From: Aquirickettsiella sp049797115 | GTDB lineage: Bacteria > Pseudomonadota > Gammaproteobacteria > Diplorickettsiales > Diplorickettsiaceae | Assembly: GCA_049797115.1 (NCBI GenBank) | Contig: JBARFJ010000019.1 | Span: forward strand, 1-64,000 | Length of the DNA stretch: 64,000 bases | Direction of reading: 5' to 3' | Shown here: piece after piece, positions 53,054-60,666 of the stretch | Layout: each line of letters starts with the position of its first letter | Position numbering within the stretch: the stretch's first letter is position 1 | Position numbers and translations under genes: made by a program | Notes under the pieces: model-generated | Database searches by the model: none | The model's input: only the letters and a program-made list of their open reading frames with translations | What the model was told of the DNA's origin: nothing

Positions 53054-55762
53054 TTAATTTATTTGACCATGACAATGTTTATACTTTTTTCCAGAATCGC
53101 AAGGACAAGGATCATTACGTCCTGTTTTATTAGAATTTCGTTGTGTGTTAAGAGGTGTGGTTGCAATTTCGTTAGTTAATGATTCTCCATCAGTCGCTAA
53201 TAAGTCTTGATGTTGAAAATCGAGTAATTGTGGCATTTGTAGGCGTCGTTGTTCTTCTAAACGTTCGGCATCTTCAGGTGTGCTTATCTGCAAACAGCTG
53301 AGTAAACTGATGACTTGGTATTTTAACTGTTCTAAAAGTTCAGCAAATAATAGGAAGGATTCGCGCTTATATTCTTGTTTCGGATTTTTTTGTGCATAGC
53401 CACGCAGATGTATCCCTTGGCGTAAATGATCCATAGCGGCCAAATGATCTTTCCACAAAGTATCGAGTGTTTGTAGCATTAAGGTTTTTTCAACTTGGCG
53501 CAGCGTTGGCGAGCCAAATAATTTTTCTTTCTCTGCATAAGCATTTTGAGCGGCAAGTAATATTTTTTCACGGAGATGTTCTTCCAGACAATTTTGATCT
53601 TCTAACCAAGTGTCAATGGGTAAATCTAGACAAAAATCTTGTTTCAATTGATTTTTTAAGCCCGGTATATCCCATTGCTCTTCTAAACTTTGTGGAGGAA
53701 TATGGTGTTCTATAGCACTATAGATAACATCAGCCCATAAATTGTTAATCACCGGTGAAATATCTTCGGTAGCCAATAATTCATTACGTTGCTCATAAAT
53801 AACTTTACGTTGTTCGTTAGCGACGTTATCAAATTCTAATAATTGTTTGCGCACATCAAAATTGCGGCCTTCTACTTTACGTTGTGCATTTTCTATAGCC
53901 CGTGTTATCCAGCGATGTTCAATCGCTTCACCAGGCTGCATGCCAATCTTTTGCATAATCATGGCAACTCGATCCGAGGCAAAAATACGCATTAAATTAT
54001 CTTGTAAGGATAAATAAAAGCGCGAAGAGCCTGGATCACCTTGTCGTCCTGAACGACCGCGTAATTGATTATCGATACGGCGCGACTCATGTCGCTCGCT
54101 ACCAATAATGTGTAAACCACCTGCGGCAATTACTGCATCATGTTTTTTTTGCCAGTTGAGTTTATGTTGCGCAATTTCTTCTGCGGAGCTTTCACTGGGT
54201 AAGGCAACAAGTTCGGCTTTTAGATTACCGCCTAAGACAATATCCGTTCCTCGACCTGCCATATTCGTGGCAATGGTTACCGTGCCAGGGCGACCGGCTT
54301 CAGCAATAATTTGTGCTTCTTTTTCATGAAATTTAGCATTAAGGACTTGATGAGGAATGTTTTCTTTTTGTAATAGTTGCGATAAATATTCTGATGTTTC
54401 TATCGATGCAGTCCCAACTAATATCGGTTGCTTACGTGCCTGACAGGCTTTAATATCATCGATGATGGCTTTAAATTTTTCGTCTTTGGTTAGATAAATT
54501 TGATCAGCTAAATCGTGACGTGAAACCGGTAAATGCGTAGGAATCACGACAACTTCTAAATTGTAAATTTGTTGGAATTCATATGCTTCAGTATCAGCGG
54601 TGCCCGTCATCCCTGCCAATTTATGATACAAGCGAAAATAATTCTGAAACGTAATCGAAGCTAAGGTTTGATTTTCGTTTTGAATGTTGGCTTTTTCTTT
54701 CGCTTCAACCGCTTGATGTAAACCATCCGACCAGCGTCGACCCGACATTAATCGGCCGGTATGTTCATCGACAATAATTACTTGATTGTTTTGCACAATA
54801 TAATCGATGTCTCGTTGAAATAAATAATGAGCACGTAATGCTGCATAAACATGATGCATTAAACCAATATTAGTCAAATGATATAAATTTTCACCTGGAT
54901 TTAATAAGCCTTGCTTAACTAATAACTCTTCTAATTTTTGATGTCCTTCTTCGGTTAAATAGGCTTGCTTGGCTTTTTCATCGAGATAAAAATCTCCAGG
55001 ACCGTCTTCTTCTTTTCTTAAAACAAGTTTAGGTATAATTTGATTAATTTTGATATAAAGTTCTGAGCTTTCTTCACTGGCACCGGAAATGATTAATGGC
55101 GTACGTGCTTCATCAATCAAGATGGAATCCACTTCATCGACTATGGCAAAATTTAAAATACGTTGTGATTTTTCTGCTAATGAAAAAGCCATATTATCGC
55201 GAAGATAATCAAAGCCAAATTCATTATTGGTACCGTAAGTAATATCCGCTGAGTAGGCGGCTTGACGTTGCGGCAGTGGAAGATCAGAAACAATTACCCC
55301 TGTATTTAAGCCTAAAAAAGCATAGACTGGTTTCATCCATTCGGCGTCACGTTTGGCTAAGTAATCGTTAACAGTGACGATATGTACACCTAATCCACTT
55401 AATGCATTCAGGTAAGCAGGTAAGGTTGCGACTAGGGTTTTACCTTCACCGGTACGCATTTCAGCAATTTTGCCGCTATGTAAAACCATGCCACCAATTA
55501 GTTGTACGTCGAAATGACGCAAACCTAACACACGAGTACTTGCTTCGCGCACCACAGCAAACGCTTCTATTAACAATTCATCTAACGAGCAACCATCTTG
55601 TAAACGAGCTTTGAATGCTGATGTTTTTGCTTGCAGTTGCGTATCGGATAAACTTTGCATGCTGGGTTCTAGTGTATTAATAGCAATAACAGTTTTTTCA
55701 AATTGTTTTAACAGTCGTTGATTGCGGCTAGGAATGAATTTACTTAAAAGCTTAGAAATCAT
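53054..55762 (-). CDS. secA: Preprotein translocase ATPase SecA
   Basis: Motor that drives proteins through SecYEG. It has 902 residues. Walker A is EMRTGEGKTLVATLPAYLNAL, the DEAD-like box is FAIVDEVDSILIDEARTPLIISG, and the motifs TNMAGRGTDI and GRSGRQGDPGSSRFYLS belong to the second helicase domain. The C-terminal zinc-binding tail for SecB and lipids is intact (NDPCPCDSGKKYKHCHG). In E. coli secA follows lpxC/secM; here it is 25 kb away and adjacent to map. Confidence 0.97.
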   Translation of the reverse strand: MISKLLSKFIPSRNQRLLKQFEKTVIAINTLEPSMQSLSDTQLQAKTSAFKARLQDGCSLDELLIEAFAVVREASTRVLGLRHFDVQLIGGMVLHSGKIAEMRTGEGKTLVATLPAYLNALSGLGVHIVTVNDYLAKRDAEWMKPVYAFLGLNTGVIVSDLPLPQRQAAYSADITYGTNNEFGFDYLRDNMAFSLAEKSQRILNFAIVDEVDSILIDEARTPLIISGASEESSELYIKINQIIPKLVLRKEEDGPGDFYLDEKAKQAYLTEEGHQKLEELLVKQGLLNPGENLYHLTNIGLMHHVYAALRAHYLFQRDIDYIVQNNQVIIVDEHTGRLMSGRRWSDGLHQAVEAKEKANIQNENQTLASITFQNYFRLYHKLAGMTGTADTEAYEFQQIYNLEVVVIPTHLPVSRHDLADQIYLTKDEKFKAIIDDIKACQARKQPILVGTASIETSEYLSQLLQKENIPHQVLNAKFHEKEAQIIAEAGRPGTVTIATNMAGRGTDIVLGGNLKAELVALPSESSAEEIAQHKLNWQKKHDAVIAAGGLHIIGSERHESRRIDNQLRGRSGRQGDPGSSRFYLSLQDNLMRIFASDRVAMIMQKIGMQPGEAIEHRWITRAIENAQRKVEGRNFDVRKQLLEFDNVANEQRKVIYEQRNELLATEDISPVINNLWADVIYSAIEHHIPPQSLEEQWDIPGLKNQLKQDFCLDLPIDTWLEDQNCLEEHLREKILLAAQNAYAEKEKLFGSPTLRQVEKTLMLQTLDTLWKDHLAAMDHLRQGIHLRGYAQKNPKQEYKRESFLLFAELLEQLKYQVISLLSCLQISTPEDAERLEEQRRLQMPQLLDFQHQDLLATDGESLTNEIATTPLNTQRNSNKTGRNDPCPCDSGKKYKHCHGQIN

Positions 55763-55818
55763 AAATATAATAAAGTCTCAGTATGCGCGACAAAAGCTCA
55801 GAAAATGTGCTCACTGTA

Positions 55819-57705
55819 CTAAAAAGTCAGTGATAGTGCTAGTCGTTGTTCAATAGCAGACAAGATAGAAGCAGTATCTAAATCTGCTTGTGCAAGCAAA
55901 GTATTGGGATCACCATGTTCAATAAATCGATCCGGAAGTCCTAAAATCAAGACATCGCAAGGAGTGCCTTGTTGATGTAAAAATTCACTCACGGCTGATC
56001 CTGCGCCACCTACCTTAACATTTTCTTCTAAGCTGACCAATAAACCATGTGTTTTTGCTAGATTATGTAACAATTTTTCGTCCAAAGGTTTGACAAAACG
56101 CATATTGACTACGGTGGCATCCAATGACTCACCGACGCTAAGCGCAGGATGTAGCATTGAGCCAAAGGCCAACAATGCGATCGAGTGTCCTTTTCGACAG
56201 ACTGCAGCTTTACCGATAGGTATACATGACATTTCTTCTTCAACTAAACCACCTCTCCCAGCGCCGCGTGGATAACGTACCGCACAAGGTGTTGTTAGTT
56301 GAAAGCCGGTGTAAAGCATTTGTCTTAATTCATTTTCGTTACTCGGTGTCATAATGGTCATATTTGGAATACAACGCAGATAGGAGAGATCAAAACAGCC
56401 GTTGTGAGTTGCGCCATCGCCACCTACAATTCCAGCTCTATCTAAAGCAAATAATACTGGGAGATTTTGCAATGCAACATCATGTATCAGCTGATCATAA
56501 GCACGTTGCAAAAACGTAGAATAAATGGCAACGACCGGTTTTTGACCTGCGCAGGCTAGGCCGGCAGCGAAAGTGACCGCATGCTGCTCCGCGATGCCGA
56601 CGTCAAAGTAACGATCGGGATAACGCTCGGAAAATTCTATCAGATCCGACCCTTCACGCATTGCGGGTGTAATCGCGATTAAGCGCTCATCGATAGCGGC
56701 CATATCGCAAATCCATAGGCCGAAAATATTTGCATAGGTCTTAGGTTTATTCGTGCTAGCGGGTAATACAGGGGCTAAAAAATGTGGATTGACCGCATGA
56801 TAAGCAATCGGGTTTTGCTCTGCAGCAACATAACCTTTACCTTTAGTAGTAATGACATGAATTAGTTGCGGTCCGGATAATTGACGTAAATTACTTAAAG
56901 TATTGAGCAATAAAGGTAAATCATGACCATCAATCGGACCAATATAATTAAAACCTAATTCTTCAAATAAAGTACCCGGTACTAACATCCCTTTGACATG
57001 TTCTTCAGTGCGTTTAGCAAGTTTACGTACACTAGGAACAGATTCTAAAATTTTTTTACTGCCTTCTCTGACACTCGAATAAAGTTTACTGGATAATATG
57101 CGGGCAAAATAATTAGATAAGGCACCGACGTTGTTGGAGATCGACATGTCATTATCATTAAGTACGACTAACAGATCAGCATGGATATCGCCTGCATGAT
57201 TTAATGCTTCAAAAGCCATACCCGCGGTCATCGCACCATCTCCTATGACGGCAATCGCTTTTTGATAGGTATTATTTTTTTTAGCGGCAACACTAAATCC
57301 TAATGCGGCACTAATTGATGTGCTCGAATGACCGACGCCAAAACTATCAAATAAACTTTCTTCGCGGGAAGGAAAGGGTGCTAAACCATGAGTTTTCCGA
57401 ATACTACAGAGTTGTTCGCGGCGACCGGTAAGGATTTTGTGTGGATAAGCTTGATGACCGACATCCCAAACAATATGATCATGCGGAGTATTGAACACAT
57501 AATGCAAAGCAATGGTTAATTCCACGGTTCCTAAGTTAGCCGCAAAGTGACCTCCACATTGATCCAGCGTTTGAATAAGAAACGTTCTGAGTTCAGTCGC
57601 TAATTGCGGCAGTTGCGCAGGTGTAAGTTCACGCAACTGCGCCGGAGAATTAATCTGTTCTAATATACCTTTTACATTTGAATTTTTATCTGTGTTGCCG
57701 CTCAA
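55819..57705 (-). CDS. dxs: 1-deoxy-D-xylulose-5-phosphate synthase
   Basis: Thiamine diphosphate enzyme that starts the MEP isoprenoid pathway from pyruvate and glyceraldehyde-3-phosphate. It has 628 residues. The N-terminal core GTVELTIALHYVFNTPHDHIVWDVGHQAYPHKILTGRR, the TPP/Mg motif VIGDGAMTAGMAFEALNHAGD and the GIAEQHAVTFAAGLA block are standard. The start is a TTG at 57703-57705 inside element copy B, with GAGGA 7 nt upstream; residues 1-14 (MSGNTDKNSNVKGI) come entirely from the element. A stop codon further up the element excludes an earlier start. It lies downstream of icmX on the same strand. Confidence 0.96.
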   Translation of the reverse strand: MSGNTDKNSNVKGILEQINSPAQLRELTPAQLPQLATELRTFLIQTLDQCGGHFAANLGTVELTIALHYVFNTPHDHIVWDVGHQAYPHKILTGRREQLCSIRKTHGLAPFPSREESLFDSFGVGHSSTSISAALGFSVAAKKNNTYQKAIAVIGDGAMTAGMAFEALNHAGDIHADLLVVLNDNDMSISNNVGALSNYFARILSSKLYSSVREGSKKILESVPSVRKLAKRTEEHVKGMLVPGTLFEELGFNYIGPIDGHDLPLLLNTLSNLRQLSGPQLIHVITTKGKGYVAAEQNPIAYHAVNPHFLAPVLPASTNKPKTYANIFGLWICDMAAIDERLIAITPAMREGSDLIEFSERYPDRYFDVGIAEQHAVTFAAGLACAGQKPVVAIYSTFLQRAYDQLIHDVALQNLPVLFALDRAGIVGGDGATHNGCFDLSYLRCIPNMTIMTPSNENELRQMLYTGFQLTTPCAVRYPRGAGRGGLVEEEMSCIPIGKAAVCRKGHSIALLAFGSMLHPALSVGESLDATVVNMRFVKPLDEKLLHNLAKTHGLLVSLEENVKVGGAGSAVSEFLHQQGTPCDVLILGLPDRFIEHGDPNTLLAQADLDTASILSAIEQRLALSLTF

Positions 57706-57788
57706 TTCGCAATCCTCATGGTTATCATACTATACCAGATTGCTACATGGAGGCGGCACTTGCCAAAAATCCAATGGCTGTGAGTATA
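57664..57788 (-). repeat. TATACTC/GAGTATA element, copy B (5' end of dxs)
   Basis: A 125-bp copy very similar to copy A. Its proximal 42 nt are the first 14 codons of dxs, and it carries the Shine-Dalgarno (57713-57717) and TTG start. The distal end is a perfect GAGTATA at 57782-57788. Confidence 0.88.
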
Positions 57789-57835
57789 AAAAAGCATGTG
57801 ATATTTTTAAATTCCATGTAGTTTATAAGGGAAAA

Positions 57836-58861
57836 TTATCCTGATGTTTGACTAGTATTATTGATATTTTGTATTTGTTTCTCTAATGCAATGCGTCCTT
57901 GGCTATTGTTGATTTCTAACACTAAGACCGACATAGTAGCGAGTAAACGCTCTAATGTCATCCGGGTTTGATAGCTTTCTGCTAAATTTTCAGCTAATAG
58001 CTCTACTTGTTGACGTTGTAGGGTAGCGGGATTTTCATTAATCAAATCATTTTTATACCAATTTTTATCAAGAATTCGACGTGTTGTCATAAAATTTTCT
58101 AGTTTAAGTAAACTGACTGGACCGCTGCTAGCTAAAGCTTGTAGTGCTGGACGTACAGCAGAATCTGCTTTATTAGGATTAATCGCTTGACGTTCTGCAT
58201 AAAGCTGATAAAGATTACTAAGAGCCATTGTTTGTGTCGCTAAATAATTACGTAATGCAGCGAGATATTCTTGAATTTGTTTTTCTTGAAGTTTAGCCTT
58301 TATATTAGTTGCTCTGTCTCCGGATAAATTGGAAATAAGTTGATTGAAGTTGATGGGGTTAATAGGTGCCAAAGAATTACTTAAAGCATTAATGACGTTT
58401 TTAGCTTCAGCCGCTTCAGTATCGCTATAAGTAATTGGTTGTAGCAAACTTTCGATATCAATCGACTTTAAAGGATCTTTTTCGACATTGGAGTTGGTTT
58501 TTGTATCCGGACTCCAAGTCAGTGATAATATATTGTTGTTTTTATCGTTGAGATTAGCCAGCTGAGTAAGTGACTGTTGTGTTAAAGGACCTACTAGAGG
58601 GGAGCCAGACGATAATAAATAAGCGGCTTGGGCAGTATTAATAGCGATAGTTAAATTATCGCCTATCGGCGCAGTGTTCATTAGATTATTTGAAATGGCT
58701 GTACTACCATAGCCCGCTACTAATTTTTTTATACTGATTGTTGTAAAATCGGGTGTAGGAACTGGACCTATATCGGCATAACTAGGCAGCGTACACAAGC
58801 TTGTCACGGCTAAAGAAATACTTAAAAAACCATTTTTTAACGTTTTTATTTTTGGTGACAT
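57836..58861 (-). CDS. icmX: Probable IcmX, periplasmic Dot/Icm protein
   Basis: A 341-residue secreted protein. The N-terminal Sec signal ends near ALA-like TLPSYADIGP. The mature part is Asn/Leu/Thr-rich (ISNNLMNTAPIGDNLTIAINTAQAAYLLSSGSPLVGPLTQQSL) with a helical C-terminus (ENLAESYQTRMTLERLLATMSVLVLEINN). I name it IcmX mainly from position, downstream of icmW and opposite icmV-dotA as in Legionella and Coxiella, and from its periplasmic character; the sequence family is poorly conserved. GAGGATG precedes the start. One small gene separates it from icmW. Confidence 0.72.
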   Translation of the reverse strand: MSPKIKTLKNGFLSISLAVTSLCTLPSYADIGPVPTPDFTTISIKKLVAGYGSTAISNNLMNTAPIGDNLTIAINTAQAAYLLSSGSPLVGPLTQQSLTQLANLNDKNNNILSLTWSPDTKTNSNVEKDPLKSIDIESLLQPITYSDTEAAEAKNVINALSNSLAPINPINFNQLISNLSGDRATNIKAKLQEKQIQEYLAALRNYLATQTMALSNLYQLYAERQAINPNKADSAVRPALQALASSGPVSLLKLENFMTTRRILDKNWYKNDLINENPATLQRQQVELLAENLAESYQTRMTLERLLATMSVLVLEINNSQGRIALEKQIQNINNTSQTSG

Positions 58862-58897
58862 AACAACATCCTCATGGAGTTTGAAAGTAAAATTTTC

Positions 58898-59416
58898 TTA
58901 GAAATTAACATTGGATCGCGGTTTGTTTGTATTCGAAGTGGGTCGGGAAGGTGCAAAAATATTCGGTGGATTAGGAATAGTAAAATTTGCCGGCGGCGTT
59001 GGACCTGGAATAGGTGCATTGGAATAAGGATTTACTTTGGCGTTCCTTTCCCAAATATTCGGTGGTTGCTTGGCCCAAGGATTAGGTTTAAGCCAAGGAT
59101 TTTTATTGGGTGAATTGCTTGTGTCGGCAGATTTATTATCCGAGGGAGTAAAGGCTTTATCTGTATTTGAACGGGCAGGCGGCGTCGCTGCGGAAATTCC
59201 GGGTGCTGGCTGGTTTTGCTGAGAAGAGTTGTCAGTGTCGGCATTGTCTTTTAAGGCATCCAGAACCGCTTGCGAGGCATGGGTTTCAGATTGTTTGATT
59301 TCATCACGATAGGTTTGCAAAGAATCATTTGTGGGCTCAGAATATGCCTGTGTTAGGCCGATGATAAAACAGCTGAAAAAAATTAACGAGCATCGAGATA
59401 GCCATGACGTTAGCAT
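58898..59416 (-). CDS. Secreted Pro/Asn-rich protein between icmW and icmX
   Basis: A 172-residue protein with an N-terminal signal sequence (SLIFFSCFIIGLTQAYS), a short acidic helix (DSLQTYRDEIKQSETHASQAVLDALKD) and a long disordered Pro/Asn/Ser-rich tail containing NPWLKPNPWAKQPPNIW and repeated PNP/PPN turns. I do not know the family. It starts 2 nt after the icmW stop and lies 36 bp before icmX, so it is part of that operon and probably exported to the periplasm. It might be a split-off proline-rich part of an ancestral icmX, or a lineage-specific Dot/Icm component. Confidence 0.72.
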   Translation of the reverse strand: MLTSWLSRCSLIFFSCFIIGLTQAYSEPTNDSLQTYRDEIKQSETHASQAVLDALKDNADTDNSSQQNQPAPGISAATPPARSNTDKAFTPSDNKSADTSNSPNKNPWLKPNPWAKQPPNIWERNAKVNPYSNAPIPGPTPPANFTIPNPPNIFAPSRPTSNTNKPRSNVNF

Positions 59417-59418
59417 AA

Positions 59419-59871
59419 TTATTCACCTTCTAATGCTTTTAAAACTAAGTCCAAACGATCTTGCGAAAAAACTCTAGCGAGTAGTCGTAAGCGCTCAAAA
59501 CTAATATTTCTACGCAGAAATAACCCTGCTTCATCTTCAGGCCCATTACTGACTTCTTCGGCATGCATGAGTAATTTAGCAGCAGAGCCCGGATGGGTCG
59601 TGTCTAAGGCTTGGAGTAAACGCAAGGTACGAGACATCCCCAAATGATTGCCTAAACGAATAAACAAAGCCTGCTGAGCAAGTTTATCTAGATCAACTTT
59701 ATCAATATCATCCAGTTCTTTACTCAGTTCTAGAATGCTAGATTCAAGTGCGGCATCGCCATCCCTGGTCCAGGTTTCAACGCTTTCCATGAAGCAAAGA
59801 ACCCGATAGATCAAAGGGTCTTGATAGTGCTTCCAATAGAGGTGTGAACCTTTGTGTGTGAGATCCGGCAT
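59419..59871 (-). CDS. icmW: Type IVB secretion adaptor IcmW
   Basis: Small acidic chaperone that works with IcmS to deliver effectors to the Dot/Icm coupling complex. It has 150 residues, the expected size. The sequence follows the IcmW pattern from end to end: MPDLTHKGSHLYWKHYQDPLIYRVLCFMESVETWTRDG, ELDDIDKVDLDKLA, LRLLQALDTTHPGSAAKLLMHAEE and RNISFERLRLLARVFSQDRLDLVLKALEGE. It is the first gene of icmW-orphan-icmX and divergent from icmV-dotA. Confidence 0.95.
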   Translation of the reverse strand: MPDLTHKGSHLYWKHYQDPLIYRVLCFMESVETWTRDGDAALESSILELSKELDDIDKVDLDKLAQQALFIRLGNHLGMSRTLRLLQALDTTHPGSAAKLLMHAEEVSNGPEDEAGLFLRRNISFERLRLLARVFSQDRLDLVLKALEGE

Positions 59872-60216
59872 AAGCTTATATTTTTTTATTGGTTATATTC
59901 TAATTTTATAGATATAAAACTACTGCAAAGGAATCTTGATTATCCAACTTAATGCAAGCTAAATCAAATCTAATCTAGATCTAATGGAAGTTTTGTGGCT
60001 AAGCTTAGCAAAAGATGGATTTAAACCTAAGCATCAACCTCTTATTGGCTTGCAATAGAGCACTCTCGTCATTGCGAGCACCTAGGTGCTCGCAATCCGG
60101 ATGACCGCGCTCATCATTCCCTCGCCATGACGGTTGAGTTATGTCTTTACGAATCGAAATTTGCATGTTTGCTGCGGTAGGGATAATATAGATAATTATG
60201 AACCGCGGGGTGATAC
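59872..60216. promoter_or_regulatory. Divergent icmW / icmV control region (345 bp)
   Basis: No gene is visible. It must hold promoters for both icmW (minus) and icmV (plus); an AT-rich stretch next to icmW and TATAAT-like sequences near 60185 fit. I found no convincing PmrA-type direct repeat. The middle is occupied by a GTCATTGCGAG repeat. Confidence 0.6.
60067..60133. repeat. GTCATTGCGAG-type repeat, copy 2, with perfect 26-bp palindrome
   Basis: A 67-bp element bounded by CGTCATTGCGAG and CTCGCCATGACGG. Positions 60071-60096 are a perfect 26-bp palindrome centred on CCTAGG. Related to 29381-29475, which lacks the perfect palindrome. Confidence 0.8.
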
Positions 60217-60666
60217 GTGAGTTTTTTTGGTGGTATAAAAAAAATAATTAAGCCGGCTGTTGATGTCCCTAAGTGGGTAGATTATCAACAATTGGTTAAA
60301 AGCAATCGTTCGCTTTTCGGATTCATTAAAAAATTTTTCATTCCTGACCAAGCTAAGACGCAGGAGTCCTTTGAAGAGGCGTTATTGCGACTTAAGCTGA
60401 CTCCAGCCGATTTAATTCAACGCAGCAAAGAATTTACCCGTTTAATGTGGATATGGATTTTTCTTTTCTTTCTTAGCATCAGCTATAGCATTTATCTCTT
60501 ATATAATCACGCTTTACGAGGATTTTTTCCTTGTCTAGGTGTTAGTATTATTATTTTAACGCAAATCTTTCGTTACCATTTTTGGCTATTTCAAATTAAA
60601 CAGCGTCGTTTAGGTTGCGGTTTTCGTGATTGGTTAAGTCAATTTATTATTGGAAAGAAAAAATAA
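60217..60666 (+). CDS. icmV: Dot/Icm protein IcmV
   Basis: Inner-membrane component of the type IVB system, 149 residues, close to Legionella IcmV. The N-terminus MSFFGGIKKIIKPAVDVPKWVDYQQL and the block ESFEEALLRLKLTPADLIQRSKEF match the family pattern. Two membrane helices follow (WIWIFLFFLSISYSIYLLY and FFPCLGVSIIILTQIF). The start is GTG 60217 behind a GGGGTG tract. The stop overlaps the dotA ATG (TAATG), so translation is coupled. Confidence 0.9.
   Translation: MSFFGGIKKIIKPAVDVPKWVDYQQLVKSNRSLFGFIKKFFIPDQAKTQESFEEALLRLKLTPADLIQRSKEFTRLMWIWIFLFFLSISYSIYLLYNHALRGFFPCLGVSIIILTQIFRYHFWLFQIKQRRLGCGFRDWLSQFIIGKKK

Noticed and set aside
58874..59222. Plus-strand ORFs opposite the Pro/Asn-rich gene
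   Set aside because: Antisense reading of proline codons yields Gly/Trp/Arg-rich sequence; the minus-strand gene has a signal peptide and operon context.
59872..60216. PmrA-type regulator box upstream of icmV/icmW
   Set aside because: I looked for a TTAA direct repeat with the right spacing and found only isolated TTAA motifs.
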